Positions 48,978 to 60,459 of a DNA stretch of 64,000 nucleotides are shown here, piece by piece (position 1 is the stretch's first letter; each line of letters opens with the position of its first letter). The stretch is taken from assembly GCF_036323735.1 (NCBI RefSeq), contig NC_086022.1:68400702-68464701 (forward strand). The letters are read 5' to 3'. The notes beneath the pieces were generated by a model. That model had not been told where the DNA came from, made no database searches, and saw only the letters and a list, made by a program, of their open reading frames with translations. The DNA is from Rattus norvegicus (Eukaryota > Chordata > Mammalia > Rodentia > Muridae). The position numbers and the translations under genes were made by a program.

Positions 48978-49848
48978 GGAGAGCTCGCATCTGGAATTGA
49001 GAGGAAACAATAGCCCAGTAAAGCCTGATAAACAGGCGCAGTATCGAAAGGCAAGAGCCAGTGACTCCTTAGGGACAGGGGTGGATCAGTCAACAAAAAG
49101 TGGGCAGCCAGGTGGTGGCATTCACACAGTAGGCTTATGTACTTATTTCTCTGCTCTGAAGGTACATGTGCCTATGCACGCAGGTGAGAACAACACAAAG
49201 GACACTGCTGTCATTACAGAGTGATATTAAGACTGAAACGTCTGGGAATGCTTCTTTGCGGGACTCATAACTGGACGATGGGAGTAATAGTTCAAGCCTC
49301 GCAGAGTGTAGAGGTGGGTGGATTGGGATGTGGAAAGTCTTCATTCAGTACCTACTTTCTGAGCATTGTCTGTATTTCAGACACTGTTCTATGTTACTGA
49401 GCCTGCCGATCTGCAGAAGGTTGGAATCTACATGACGGAAATCTCAGCTTCCTGTATCCCCTGGGAAAAGCTGCTAGGACTCTGGTGACAGACCCACGAG
49501 CTGCTCTTCTCTGACTTAGAGAATGAACAGGCACTTCCTCTCCTGAACACAGACCACATGGACACAGAGTGCAGGGAGGACTCCTGCTTGCTCTGACTCG
49601 ACAATTTTTTAGCAGTTTTTTTTCCCACATCTGCTCAGATGAAAATGGGAAAAGGCACCATCTCAGGAAGTAGTCCCAGTAGCCATAACAGAGACCTGCC
49701 CTCTTGGCTTCTTAAAATAAAAAAATAGCAGACGAAGCAGGTACTTTAGCTTACAGATCCAAAAAGACAACACAGGGAAAACTGCTGGGGTTTGGTGGGG
49801 GATACCTGAGTCAGTCCTGCCCACCTTTCCCTGGTGCCTGCCACTCAC

Positions 49849-50011
49849 CTGGTTGTGGACAGTGGTCAGCTGGTTGTTAAAGGTCATGGTCAAGTTGGTA
49901 GATGTGCTGGGGGCCACATGTGTGATGAAAGGTGTTTTGCTCTGGTTCACTGTGTCATACATATTCACCCGGCGCTTGCAAATCTCCATGTTTTGGAAAC
50001 AAGATTTGACA
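49849..50011 (-). CDS. Hipk2: Hipk2 exon 7, segment just after the kinase domain
   Basis: The 163-nt exon begins with T, completing a His codon (CA|T), and encodes 54 residues (about 541-594) from VKSCFQNMEICKRRVNMYD to NQLTTVHNQ. Acceptor tgaatag|T, donor CCAG|gtgagt. It is identical to the human protein I recall and carries the conserved HIPK segment that follows the kinase domain, with CKRR as a short basic cluster. The open frame continues into the intron beyond the donor, but only this spliced end joins exon 8 in frame. Confidence 0.98.
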
Positions 50012-53000
50012 CTATTCATGCAAAAGGCAGAGGGAGAGACACATGGACGAGAAGGGGTAAGGTAGGGTGAGGTGGGGGAAGGAGAGAAAAGAGTGAGAAA
50101 AAGAGAGAATGGTTAATCAAGTAAGCAAAACAATCACTGACTATCTACATTAGTTTCAAAAATCCTGGTTTTCTCATAGTGTGCTACTGAACTGTCAGCA
50201 CTGTGTGAGCGAATTTCCCATTGTCTTGTTGTCCTATCTCCTGCCCTGAATGGACAGATTCCCATATCACTGACGTACTTCGCTGTGTCTTCTTCCCCAT
50301 TTCCTTTCACTTCCAATCTCATTGCTCTTTCTCAGTGCAGTGCCTGGGAACTCGACAAACTCTCCAACCAAGGACACTAGGAGCTGCTGCAACCTACTTC
50401 TGCCTTCTTCCTTAGGGCCAACTGTCTACCCCTCCCCATTCTAGCAATCCATGGGCTACTAGCACCATCTGGAGGTCAGCCAATAATTCTCCCATTCAGG
50501 GTCATGAACTTAGGCTGATGTGTCTCACTGGAACCTGCCACACAATGAAACAATGATGATGGTTACTAATTTTTACTGAGAGCAGTGATATGTGGTTGAG
50601 ATCTTCTATTCTGTCTTACACCATCCACAAGATAGAATTAAGATCAGTGCTCTAATTTTATAAAGGCCTTAAAGGAGTAGGTGCACGCATGAAGGCCCTT
50701 AGTGGCCTCTGCTATTCCAGCTCCTGACCATCTGTAATGTTCTACTTACTTCATACGCTGCTCCTCATACGCCTCTGTCTCTTTTGTTTCTACTTCACTT
50801 TGCTCAAGTGCTAATATTCAAGATAAAGCCTCATTTAATCTACGATTTAAAATGTCTGTTGCAATAACTGGATATAAACAAGGTAATGGTTTTCTACTAT
50901 TTTTAAAGTGGTAGAAATTGCTGTATACTACAGGTGTGCTCTATTTTGGACTAAGTGGATGTTTGTAGGCTATCCCAGAATATTATTTTTATGAAAGATA
51001 ACATTCCAAATTTCAGAAATGAAATATAGTCATGAGTCCTACTTCTTTCTAAGTTAATGACTATCTGTACTGGCCACTTGGTACACAATGCATAGTAAAT
51101 AGACTGACAGTCCTAGAGAGAGAAGAGAGAACATTCACTGGTAGACAACAGCATGCCAGCATGCTCTGGAGAGGACCAAGTGTTCTGCTGCATGCTTTCA
51201 CACTGCGCTGAAGATGATAAACGATGCTGGATGCATTCTCGTGGAATGCATTTAAAGCATTCAATGATTTTATGATGGCTCAATATATAGTTTTCAGGTT
51301 CCAGAGTTTTCTTACTATAATGGGCTAAAACTTGACTGTTAGGATAAGACAAACACTTCTACTTTGGTTTAGTTTATAAAAAGACTGGCTTTTACAAATA
51401 TGTACACTAAAATCTTGGTCAGAGAAATGGACCTGATGTTAGTGCAGCTTAGGCCCAGCACCAAGGGTGGGGTAGGCCTGAAGGCTTGCTTGTTCCCACT
51501 CTAGAGTTTTTCATGGTCTTCTGGGAACCCACAAAGATTTAGCCTATTCTCAGGTCGGCCTAGAGGGTAACCTGCCATTCCTTAGGGCTGACCTTCTAAG
51601 TTGTAAATTGCCGCTGCTCCTCCATGAAACACTCTATGGCTGCTTCCTTACTAAACACAAAGAACAGAGCCCTGCTCGTCTAAGCTCCCAGGTTTGAGGT
51701 GACTGTTTCACTGACAGTGGAGATGGCCAAGAGGAGCTCTCTGAAGCATCTGCCTCCCTGATACCCCCGTCACTGTTCCTCTATCATTAGAAAGGCTAGC
51801 TTTGTGGGGATTTGCCTTTCTTCTTGTGGGACAGACTGATATCTTAACTGCTTCCTGTTGAAAAACAGCATAGTGTTATAATTCAAGTTTGGACAGGCTG
51901 GGTGCAGAGTCCTCTTTGCACTGGAACTTGACTGTTTCAAATGTGCCCTGCATTAAAGGGATATTGTCTGGTCTTGCCGGGCCAGTTGACTTACTTCACT
52001 AACTGCTATGGAAAACGACTGACTTAAAAGACCCACTTTATGGTTGGTTGTGGTCCACTTATTAGGCTGGGAGAGGTTGGGTCCAGCCTGGAAACTCAGT
52101 CAAATCTAATTTTTGATAACAACATTGCTGACTGTGTTCTCCAAATCTCTATCTCTAGGCTCTTCTCACAACCGTCCTTATCCCACATCCTCAAAGAGCC
52201 TGTTGCTTTCCTGAGCTGCTTTCCCTGCAGAAATGCAAGGAGGTGAATATGTTCTTTCATGTTCCAGTCCATGACAGTTAAGGTTAAACTGATATAACTT
52301 CCTGTTTTCCATTCACAGAAGACCCTTCCTCTTCCTCTCATTCACTGAGACCTTTGCCACCAGGTTGGACTTCCTCTCCAAGCTATTTTATGACCATCAT
52401 GAATACTTCAGTAGCCATATTGATAACCTGTCAAAACTTACACTTCCTATCTCAGGACCTTGTTCTCAACCTCACCATTCCTTCCTTGGGCTGTCAGACC
52501 TGGAACGATTTCTTCAGTCAACGCTCAAGCATCCTGTTTCCCTGGCCTCATTCTCCACCCTTCTGGTGCATTGACTATAACTATTATCATAATTATCTTT
52601 AGAGTTGAGCAGAGGACACTCATTGGAATCTGTTGAATTTCCTTTCCTTAGGTGAACCTTCAATAGCTTCCACTTGGGATTATAATTACTATATCACCAG
52701 CATCATCAACTTTCTCATCCACTTGTCGTTTTCTCTTACCAACTTGGCAGCAGTTCAACTAGGACAAACTCAGCTGTTTTCTCTATGCCTTCACTTACAC
52801 CATCAATTTATGCTCAGACTTAAATGTTCAAAGTTCTTCCCACTCCCTTCCTTCTCTCTAAGTCTCCAAGAGCTAGGACTCAGATGTATTGCCACATACC
52901 CACCTTCCTCCTATATTTCTCTGGTTAGTTTGCTCTCATGTTCTGTTCCAGTTACCAGGATCAACACATACACATATTTTCTCTCTCTCCCTCCCTCCAA

Positions 53001-53149
53001 TATCTCTTTGCTTATTTCTCTTTCTTTCTTAATATTCTTTTTTGCATATGTATGTGTGTGTGGTGGGAGCTTATGCTTGCTTGTGGATGTGTGGGTGTGC
53101 ATGTTGAGGTCAAAAGTTAGCATGGTACCTTTCTTTGTTTAGTCTTAAA

Positions 53150-53358
53150 AAGATATGTTATGTATATGTGTTTGTGCCTGCATGAACTTATGTGCATCAT
53201 GTGTGTGTAGGTGTCTGAGGAGGCCATAGGGCATTGGATCCTCTGGACCTGGGGTTATAGATGGTTATGAGCTGCTTGATATGGGTGCTGGGAGTTGAAC
53301 CCAGGTCCTCTGCAAGAATAGTAGTGCTCTTAATTGCTGAGTCATTCTCTAGCTCCCA
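53150..53358 (-). mobile_element. B3 SINE
   Basis: Reversed B3: gtgctgggagttgaacccag, gtcctctgcaagaatagtag, ending toward gctgagtcattctctagctc. Confidence 0.82.
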
Positions 53359-53384
53359 AGTCTTTCCTTTTTCTTATTTTTTAA

Positions 53385-53550
53385 TTTATTATGTGTATTT
53401 TGCTGTGCACTGCATATCTGCCTGGTATCCAGACAGGCCAGAAGAGGGGAGTGGATCCCTTGAGACAAAAGTTATAGACAGTTGTGAGCTACCATATGTG
53501 TGTAGGGACTAGAACCTAGGTCCTCTGGAAAAGCAGAGCTACACAGAGCC
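53385..53550 (-). mobile_element. B3/B2-type SINE
   Basis: Reversed, diverged copy adjacent to the previous SINE: tatccagacaggccagaaga, gtagggactagaacctaggt. Confidence 0.6.
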
Positions 53551-53569
53551 ACCTTGCGTGCCTGTCCTG

Positions 53570-53730
53570 ATTATCCATCAAGTAGTCTAGCTAGCTTGCT
53601 GCTGGGATCCTCTTGAGCTCTGGGATTATAGGCAGACCACCTGACACTTACAGGATGCTGGAGATTCCAACAGCAGTCCTCACATCTGTGTGACAAATGC
53701 TTTATCCACTGAGCCATCTCTCCAGCCACA
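53570..53730 (-). mobile_element. B4-type SINE relic
   Basis: B1-like reversed text followed by a tRNA-like head ending cactgagccatctctccagc. Confidence 0.6.
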
Positions 53731-54043
53731 GTTATCATGGTCTACAATTGTAAAGCCATCTTGTTCTCAACAGATGACTTCATCATCTACTTCTGAGACA
53801 GAAGTTGTCTGACAGGAACTCCGTCAACTTTCCTCTGCTATCCTGTGCACCTGCTGACACCCACATCTCTCCCACCATGCCACCTTTTAGTGACAGGGCC
53901 CATCTCTCCACTCAGTTATAAACAGAACTGCTCACAACAGAAACTGCTCACAAGTACCTTTTTCCTTGAACCTCTCATTTGCTACCAGATCTTCCCAAGA
54001 GTATTTGCTTAAATTTCCTCACTCTTCAAAATTTCCCTCTAGT

Positions 54044-54226
54044 CCAATGGTTCTCAACCTTTTATGTTGTGGTGACTCCCAACCATAACATTATTTTCAT
54101 TGCTACTTCATAACTGTAATTTTGCTATTGCTATGAATTGTGATGTAAATATCTAATATGCGAGGGAAATGGTCATTTGAGCCCCAAAGGGGTCTCCACT
54201 CAGGCTGAGAACAGCTGCTCTGATCT
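54044..54226 (+). mobile_element. URR1-type hAT DNA transposon relic
   Basis: Ends are inverted: aatggttctcaacctttta on the left and caggctgagaacagctg on the right. The middle (cattgctacttcataactgt, ccccaaaggggtct) matches the rodent non-autonomous hAT family URR1 as I remember it. Confidence 0.8.
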
Positions 54227-55209
54227 CGACACCTCCCATTTCTTCATCCCTTTCAGTCTCACTTCTTGTAAGGCTGCCATCTATGTCTCCGTTCTCACTT
54301 TATCTTTCAACCTGCAAACAAGTTTCTGCTTGGAAATGGCTGTCACTAACTAATCAAATTCTAGATTACTGATATGGCAGCAGGTTAGATCTGTATTTAA
54401 TACGAGTCCAACCAGCCATTCACCAGCTTCTAAGTCCTTTGACTAGCTGCACTGTGCTTCTGATAAGAGACAAAACCCTTCCTGAGCATGGCTTGCTCTA
54501 GCTTACTTCTGTGGCCTTGGCATGTCGCCCCCTGTCCCTAGGTCTGGTGTGCAGTCATGCTGGAGAGTTCAAAAGGCAATGGCCTGACTTCTCATATGCA
54601 TCTTTCCCCCACCCTTCAGAGATTTTGTTCTCGGGTCTTCTGACCGGCTGAGCAAGCTCCTTGTTATAAGGGCTCATCCTACCGCATCCCTTTCTTGGTA
54701 ACAGCCATTGTCTTCTATCTTCCCCGTGAAGACCACAGCTTAACCAGCAAGTGCACAGTCTACTTGTTCCTCATTGTAGCTCAGTGCCTGGTACAGCCCA
54801 CAGCGCGCCACAGAAATGAAGCAAACGAGATCAGTTCACTCTGGGACAGTTTTGGAACCAACCTTTGGGACTGATGCTAGATTGCTATAGAGCATTGCTA
54901 TTTTGTCCACTTCCCTTTGTGCGTTGATATCCAAGTTCATCTGGCCCTAAGGTCCCCCATGTTCCATCATTCCCTTCTTTTTTGTACAAATCGTAGTCTT
55001 AGGCCCGATCTAGCCCCCACAAGTTTTCTAAGTGCCTTGTTGGAATGAAGATTCTCATTTTGCTTATGTGTTGTATCTACATCTGTTTTTCAGCTATAAC
55101 TGAGAACTGGGACACAGCAGTAGAAACCAGAAGGCTATAAAGCCTCAAGTATTTACTACCCGGGTCTTTAAGTGTTGCCCTTGGTACAAAGCATAAGCAG
55201 GGCACTTAC

Positions 55210-55394
55210 TGAGTACTATGAGGAAAATCCAGTAGGTGCGTCATGGTGACAAAGGGGTGGTTCAGAGTTTCAATGGGAGTGATCCTCTTATCAGCATCTA
55301 TGGTCAGCATCTTCTTTAACAGGTCAATGAACTCCCGCCGGTCTGCCTTCTCTACTAACATGTCACTCCCTTCCAAATCTGTTGTCATGTTCAC
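55210..55394 (-). CDS. Hipk2: Hipk2 exon 6, end of the kinase domain
   Basis: The 185-nt exon encodes 61 residues (about 479-539) from [20 protein letters not shown] to [12 protein letters not shown] plus CA of a His codon. It contains [20 protein letters not shown] and the following HPFV, which is kinase subdomain XI with the conserved Arg that pairs with the APE Glu. The first codon is GTG after a tccag acceptor; the ATG two codons later is internal and not a start. Donor CTCA|gtaagt. The sequence is identical to the human protein I recall. Confidence 0.98.
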
Positions 55395-55782
55395 CTGGAA
55401 GCAAGCAGAGACAGGTGAGAAAGAGCCATAGTATATTCTGTAACCTCCTCTGATCTCAAGCCTCCCATCCTAGGTGTCAGAGGATAGACTGTGCCCATGG
55501 TCCTGTGTGCTGCTACTGTCCCCAGGTAGGGGCTGGGACAGAATGTGGCCACCATGGTTGACACCTGCAAATGCATCCCAGTGACAAGGCACAAAGCTGT
55601 TCCTGTTTTAACTGGCCAAGGTGAAATGCAGCTTTCATCACACCTTATTAAAAATAACCATAGGATAAAGGGTTCTGGAGGCAGATTGCATAACAGTGTG
55701 GATGCACTTAATTCTCCTCAACTTTATGTTTTAAAAAAGGCTAAGATGAGATGCCATATGTGTTTTTACCACAAGCAAACAA

Positions 55783-55784
<2 letters not shown>

Positions 55785-55845
<61 letters not shown>
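55785..55845 (+). repeat. (CA)n microsatellite
   Basis: About 30 uninterrupted units, reading (UG)n in the Hipk2 transcript about 390 nt upstream of the exon 6 acceptor. Confidence 0.97.
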
Positions 55846-55846
<1 letters not shown>

Positions 55847-56423
55847 ACAAAAGCTCTAAGATAAAGCAGTAGAAAAAGATGGGGAAAAGTGTGTTCAACC
55901 TCTGGAGGGGAAAAGAGCTTGGGTTCCCTCTTCCTTCATCTCTACGACATCACCCTTCCCATGGTCCCTAATCGGGACCAGGATGATTTAAGTCCCTGTG
56001 TTCCTTGCAGTTGCCTCTGGCCAAGGAAGGGAGTGCCGCTGACCACTGGACTGTTCTCCCAAAGGCAGGTCTCTACTAGCATAATCTCTGAAAGGCTTGC
56101 TTTCCATGCTTGCTTTTTTTTTTTCCAAGAGGGGATCTGGAAAGCAATTTCAGTTTTCACAGACCATCTGAGCTACTAATAAATGGACAAGTGTGCTTTA
56201 CTAGAACCAGGAGTTCTAGTCACACTCACCCTTCCTAAGAGGTGAGCTGAGTGTTCATTGGACTACAGCTTTATCTCTCAGTCTTTAAAAGGAGCTGTTA
56301 TTCTGGGTTGCTCTGAGTTTGGACTAGTCTGTAACTAAAAACACCTGAAGATCTAGAATTCTCTCTGATAGAAAGATAGGAAGGTCTGTACTCTGCTAGT
56401 GAGCTGACAGTGACTGAGTATAG

Positions 56424-56815
56424 TGGTTTGATTGGTCTTCCCTAAAAGCTAAATTCAAGTCCTAATCTGTGGGAGCTATGAATGTGACCTTGTTTAGAAA
56501 TAGGGTCTTTGCAGATATAATCACGTTAGGACGAGGCCATATTGGATTAGGATGGTTCTGAACACAATAATCAGTGCTTTTACAGAAGAGATCTGACAGT
56601 GGGACCAGAGACGACACAGGGATAACAGCCATGTGGAGGGTAAAGCCGGGATTAGAGTGATGCAGCTGCAAGCAGGGAATTCTGCGGCTGCCAGAGCCAC
56701 GGGAAGCCAAGCACATGGATGCTGTCCACTAGGGCCTTCAAAAGGACTGTGGCCCTAAGGACACTGGCACCAGACGTTTTTAGCCTCCAGAACTATGAGA
56801 CAATACATGTGTGTT
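56424..56815 (+). mobile_element. Ancient L1 3' end-like relic
   Basis: Order of segments (gcagatataatcacgttagg, gccatattggattagg, cctccagaactatgagacaa) resembles a widespread old mammalian L1 3' end. A second, shorter relative lies at 61345-61655. Confidence 0.45.
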
Positions 56816-57159
56816 GTCTTAAGCCCTCCAGTTCACTCTACCTTGCTATGTAGGCCCCAGGAAACGGACACACTGAACCATGGGCATCAGCTCCAATACA
56901 GCAATGGGCTGATGCCTCAACTCCAGAGCCAGTGCCTGCCTAGGCACTGCAAGGCCCTCAGTACAGGCACTTTTAGCACTAGTAAGGTTGGCCATTGCTT
57001 AACAAACAAGAAGCAATACAATGCAACTATTTTTTCTAAAGAGTTGGTTTCCTAGACCAAACAGTTTCTCACTAGGTCTGTCATAATTGTTCACAAGCAA
57101 AGCTAATGAGCACAGTTAAGAATATCACTGCTGGTGGGTTTTTATTTTCTATTTTCATT

Positions 57160-57285
57160 TTTTTGTTTTTAAAGATAGGCTTTCTCTACATAGCTCTAGC
57201 TGTCCTGAAACTCACTATGTAGACCAGGTTAGCCTCAAACTCACAGAGAGTCACCTGCCTCTGTATCCCGCAGTGGTGTGCCCTG
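57160..57285 (-). mobile_element. B1 SINE
   Basis: Reversed B1: T-rich tail, ctacatagctctagctgtcc, tgaaactcactatgtagacc, cctgcctctgtatcccg. Confidence 0.85.
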
Positions 57286-57323
57286 CCCAGGGTCTGTACC
57301 GCACATTCATTCACAGAGCGTAC

Positions 57324-57410
57324 CTGGGCCATGTCATCCAAACAGTTGAAAATGTACTTTCTTGCTTCTTTTGATTTAATCCCCGTCTCTGCTTCATGGT
57401 CATCTGGTGT
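57324..57410 (-). CDS. Hipk2: Hipk2 exon 5, kinase C-lobe insert segment
   Basis: The 87-nt exon (phase 0 at both ends) encodes 29 residues (about 450-478): TPDDHEAETGIKSKEARK, then YIFNCLDDMAQ. Acceptor ctaatag|ACA, donor CCCAG|gtacgc. It belongs to the CMGC-specific insert of the C-lobe, between the helix carrying FNRD and subdomain XI. It is identical to the human sequence I recall. Being symmetric, skipping would keep frame but remove part of the C-lobe. Confidence 0.98.
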
Positions 57411-59157
57411 CTATTAGAAAAAGCAAAACCTGGTTGGTCAGATGGTATCTCTTAAGTCGCTGAATCTTGAGCTCCTGAGCTTCTACTTTGCAAAGGAGGA
57501 GACCCTGGTTTCTCCGGAAGTGTCTGCACAAGAGCTCCTCTCCCTGTCTATCCACACTAGCTCACCTTCCTTCCTCCCCAGACTCCCACTCATGCCCACT
57601 CCAATAGTTACCAAAGATTCTAAAGAGAGCATGAGAACCACCCCCTTACTACCCTGCAGCTTCCCATAAGGTGAAGGTAAGATCCCACCCGGGAAGACCA
57701 GAGCCCCTTTTGACATACTTTGTAATATATTTCATTTTACTTAGCAATCCCTTACACCTACAGCTCTCACTAACATACAGCTCTACATTAACTCACTAAA
57801 TGCTCTTCAGAACTGTGGTCATTAGGATGACTGCTCTCCTCTTTTACTACATGGAAACACAAAAATATAAAGTTTGTGGGCCTAACAAAGTTTCTTGCTT
57901 ACAAGTGGCAGCTGTTTCCAGAGCCCGTATTCTATGCCGCTCTTCCACAGACATTTATCAGCTATCAGCTAGGAAACTGCTTTTTCTACTTGCCGTGGGG
58001 TTTGGACTCATCAAAGTATATAAGGCAATTAATTCTGGACGAAGGCCAGCACACTTGAAACAGCTCAACCCCTAGAAACAGCTGAACATGACGTTCCTGG
58101 TAAAACACCGAAGTAGTTACCTTGTACCCCCAACCTGGGTTCTTTCTCTTCTACCTGAAGACTTGTTACTGGACTTTGACAACTCTCACAATTACTGAAT
58201 GTCAGGTGGTCCATCTGTAGCCTAAGAGCCGGTTTAGCTTTCAAATCCCAACGTTTTGAAAGTACATAGTATCTTAAAACTGTATTAGGATTTGGTTGGG
58301 GTCCTGTCAAAACCAAACCAAATCAAACCAAACGAAACCCACTAAAACCCAACCTACGGCAAAAAATGAACACACTATATACTTACGTATACTATATACT
58401 ATATACTATATACTATATACTATATACTATATACTATATACTATATACTATATACTATATACTATCTCCTTCCCAGGAAAAGTATGTTAATTTTAATTAC
58501 AAGACACAGTTAAAGTAAAAGCAAACTATGTTTCCATGAAGGTGAAGTCACCAAGACTTTATGGTATCCAGTAGGGCACTACACTGTCCTGGATGAAGAT
58601 CTGCTCTCTTACCAGGGGTTTGTGACATTTGCATGGCTTAGGCTACTTTCACTGCCTTAGAAAATCCCTCTGTACCCTACAGGGCCCAACACAAATGTTG
58701 CTGCCTGCCTTTGGCCCTGGCCTGGCTTTCTTTTCGCTTGCTTGGGTCACTGTTTCCCACCTTCGGTCGGTCCTCCTAGGAGGAGGATAGTCCATACAGT
58801 AGCCTGGAGCTTGGGGCACCAGTCCTGTTTCCCCACAGACAGTGACCTCCTTAAGGGCAGAGTGTAGCTGCTTCATTTGCCTAGCACAAGTCAGTCATCA
58901 AGGATCATGGGATTAAATCCCCAAAATTCAGCAATCTTCCCATGGGACACAGCGTCTCCTGCAGCAGTGGGTCGAGGAAACAGGTGTTTTCAAACATTCA
59001 GACCCAGAAACGCCGTTTATTCACAACTCTACCCTACATAGCCATTTTGCTGGCCAGATTAAAGTCACCGATTTGTAAGTATTAAAAGCTCATTTTTGTC
59101 TTTCCTTTTTTTCACTATTGGGCCATCAGTGTGGAAGGGATGGAGTGTTTTTCCTAC
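57411..59157 (-). other. Hipk2: Hipk2 intron 4 (about 1.75 kb)
   Basis: Donor TAAAG|gtagga, acceptor ctaatag. Contains the perfect heptanucleotide repeat at 58391-58465 and no SINE that I can recognise. Confidence 0.95.
58391..58465 (+). repeat. (ACTATAT)n heptanucleotide repeat
   Basis: About 10.7 perfect copies of a 7-bp unit, 75 bp in all, within an AT-rich neighbourhood. The unit contains TATA and is nearly self-complementary (ATATAGT). Confidence 0.98.
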
Positions 59158-59277
59158 CTTTAGCCTCCACAAAGGATACGGTGAGTCTGTGTCACGGTTG
59201 AAAAACCTAGTTGTCTTTGTCCCTGCACTTAATAAATATTCAGCTGGTAAACCCTGTGTTTGTGAAATATACCGAAT
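59158..59277 (-). CDS. Hipk2: Hipk2 exon 4, kinase C-lobe
   Basis: The 120-nt exon (phase 0 at both ends) encodes 40 residues (about 410-449) from IRYISQTQGLPAEYLLSAGT to PLWRLK. Acceptor tcttgcag|ATT, donor CTAAAG|gtagga. The segment covers the end of subdomain X and the start of the CMGC insert: ISQTQGLPAEYLL is the conserved HIPK helix and FFNRD follows. It is identical to the human sequence I recall. An in-frame ATG before the exon is intronic and not a start. Confidence 0.98.
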
Positions 59278-59449
59278 CTGCAAGAAAAGATGAGAAAGAG
59301 GTCAGGGCTTCCCTGTCACAGTACATATGGCATACTGATGGCTCTAGTGGCTTTGAGGAAAACGGAATTGTTAATTTTAGAGGGAAAAAGAAGTAAAAAG
59401 AAAGAACAAACACAAACACAAACACAAACACACACACACACACACACAC

Positions 59450-59517
<68 letters not shown>

Positions 59518-59643
59518 CAGGAGAGGGCTAATAAGTTGGCTCAGAAGAACATCATAGGGCAGATTCTAAGTGAAATGTTAATCTAAGGTTTTCTGGATGG
59601 AGACTACAGTCACACAGTGAATTCTTGTGTCACCCAGACCTAC
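59278..59643 (-). other. Hipk2: Hipk2 intron 3 (366 nt)
   Basis: Donor ATCAG|gtaggt, acceptor tcttgcag. Nearly a third of this short intron is the compound repeat at 59405-59512. Confidence 0.96.
59405..59512 (+). repeat. Compound (CAAACA)/(CA)n(GA)n microsatellite
   Basis: CA-rich run to 59450, then about 30 GA units. In the transcript this reads (UC)n then (UG)n, ending about 128 nt before the exon 4 acceptor. Confidence 0.97.
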
Positions 59644-59767
59644 CTGATCATACTCAGAAGCACCTGGGTATAATGGCCAGCCCAGGAACAGCTCAGCAAT
59701 GACACAACCCAGGGACCACATGTCAATTGCCTCACAGAATGGCAAACCAAGGATGATTTCAGGGGCC
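59644..59767 (-). CDS. Hipk2: Hipk2 exon 3, kinase subdomains VIII-IX
   Basis: The 124-nt exon starts with the last base of a split Arg codon (CG|G, about 368) and encodes 41 residues (369-409): APEIILGLPFCEAIDMWSLG, then a segment ending YPGASEYDQ. APE is the subdomain VIII motif closing the activation segment, and DMWSLG is subdomain IX with its structural Asp. Acceptor cctctccag|G, donor CAG|gtaggt. The exon is identical to the human sequence I recall. The catalytic HRD-type loop, DFG and activation Tyr361 are on exon 2, outside the window. This is the first exon of the gene visible here. Confidence 0.98.
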
Positions 59768-60459
59768 CTGGAGAGGAAGAATGGAAAGAACCATCAGTGA
59801 TCTGGAAACATAGTAGCTATTTCTGTATGAATTCTAGCTCTGACCTAGGGTCCTATGTCTCCCTGTGTGGGGTCTGCATTCCAGTGACCTCTCAGTTCAT
59901 TGGCTTTAACATCTAGTTAGAAGAGGGTGAAGTTAGCTTCCAAGTGCAGAGTAAGGGTTTGTTGGGTGGCAGTACAACAGACCTACAATGAAGCATGTCT
60001 GTGGGTATCACCACCATCACACTCTGGCCACATGAGTTCATGACCTGATAACCACACCACAGACAGTAGGAAGTTAGCTTATATAGCTGAATATCTGGAA
60101 TTCTTTATAAAGAGTACCTAATATTTAAGAAGGAATTCTGAACAGTCTACTTTCAAGAATACATAAAAATAGCTGCTCTCACTTAAAATAAGGCGATTAA
60201 GTCCAATATATCCACTTACTACAATCATCTTTGTCCTAGGCATTTGTATTATGATTCCTCAAGGAAACACTGCTATTACTTTCCCATCAGTGTCTAGAAG
60301 CTTGATCTCTATAAAAATTCTTTAATGTTACAACTATAGAACCCTGTTCATGAATAGATCGTCTTGAGAGTCAACCAGAATTCCATTTAAACAGTCCACT
60401 CCTGGTTGTAGGAGCTAATGTCTCTGCAAATGACAAAGTCACATAGAAATTTCAAAGGC

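Larger units (their letters stand above)
43732..49848 (-). other. Hipk2: Hipk2 intron 7 (about 6.1 kb)
   Basis: Donor CCAG|gtgagt, acceptor cctttag. Contents: a B4 (43962-44165), an ID-like relic, a reversed B2-like fragment, a B2 (46971-47168), a rat ID element with perfect target-site duplication (48577-48671) and a purine tract. The 47200-48560 stretch shows nothing recognisable. Confidence 0.95.
50012..55209 (-). other. Hipk2: Hipk2 intron 6 (about 5.2 kb)
   Basis: Donor CTCA|gtaagt, acceptor tgaatag. It holds a cluster of three reversed SINEs (53150-53730) and a URR1 DNA-transposon relic (54044-54226). The part 50012-53140 is low in recognisable repeats, and its open frames match nothing I know. 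Confidence 0.95.
55395..57323 (-). other. Hipk2: Hipk2 intron 5 (about 1.9 kb)
   Basis: Donor CCCAG|gtacgc, acceptor cttccag. It contains a (CA)n tract, an ancient L1-like 3' end relic (56424-56815) and a B1 (57160-57285). Confidence 0.95.

Noticed and set aside
52633..53142. 169-codon plus-strand open frame, the longest of the non-Hipk2 frames outside repeats
   Set aside because: Ser/Leu/Phe-rich with no recognisable domain; translation of pyrimidine-rich intron 6 DNA that ends beside a SINE.
58391..58465. CRISPR-like or satellite array
   Set aside because: Direct 7-bp tandem repeat with no spacers in a mammalian intron; a microsatellite.
58296..58490. Open frame with an IYYILYT repeat
   Set aside because: Translation of the heptanucleotide repeat; not a protein repeat family.
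59290..59586. Open frame with a KEREREREREREK run
   Set aside because: Translation of the GA microsatellite in intron 3.
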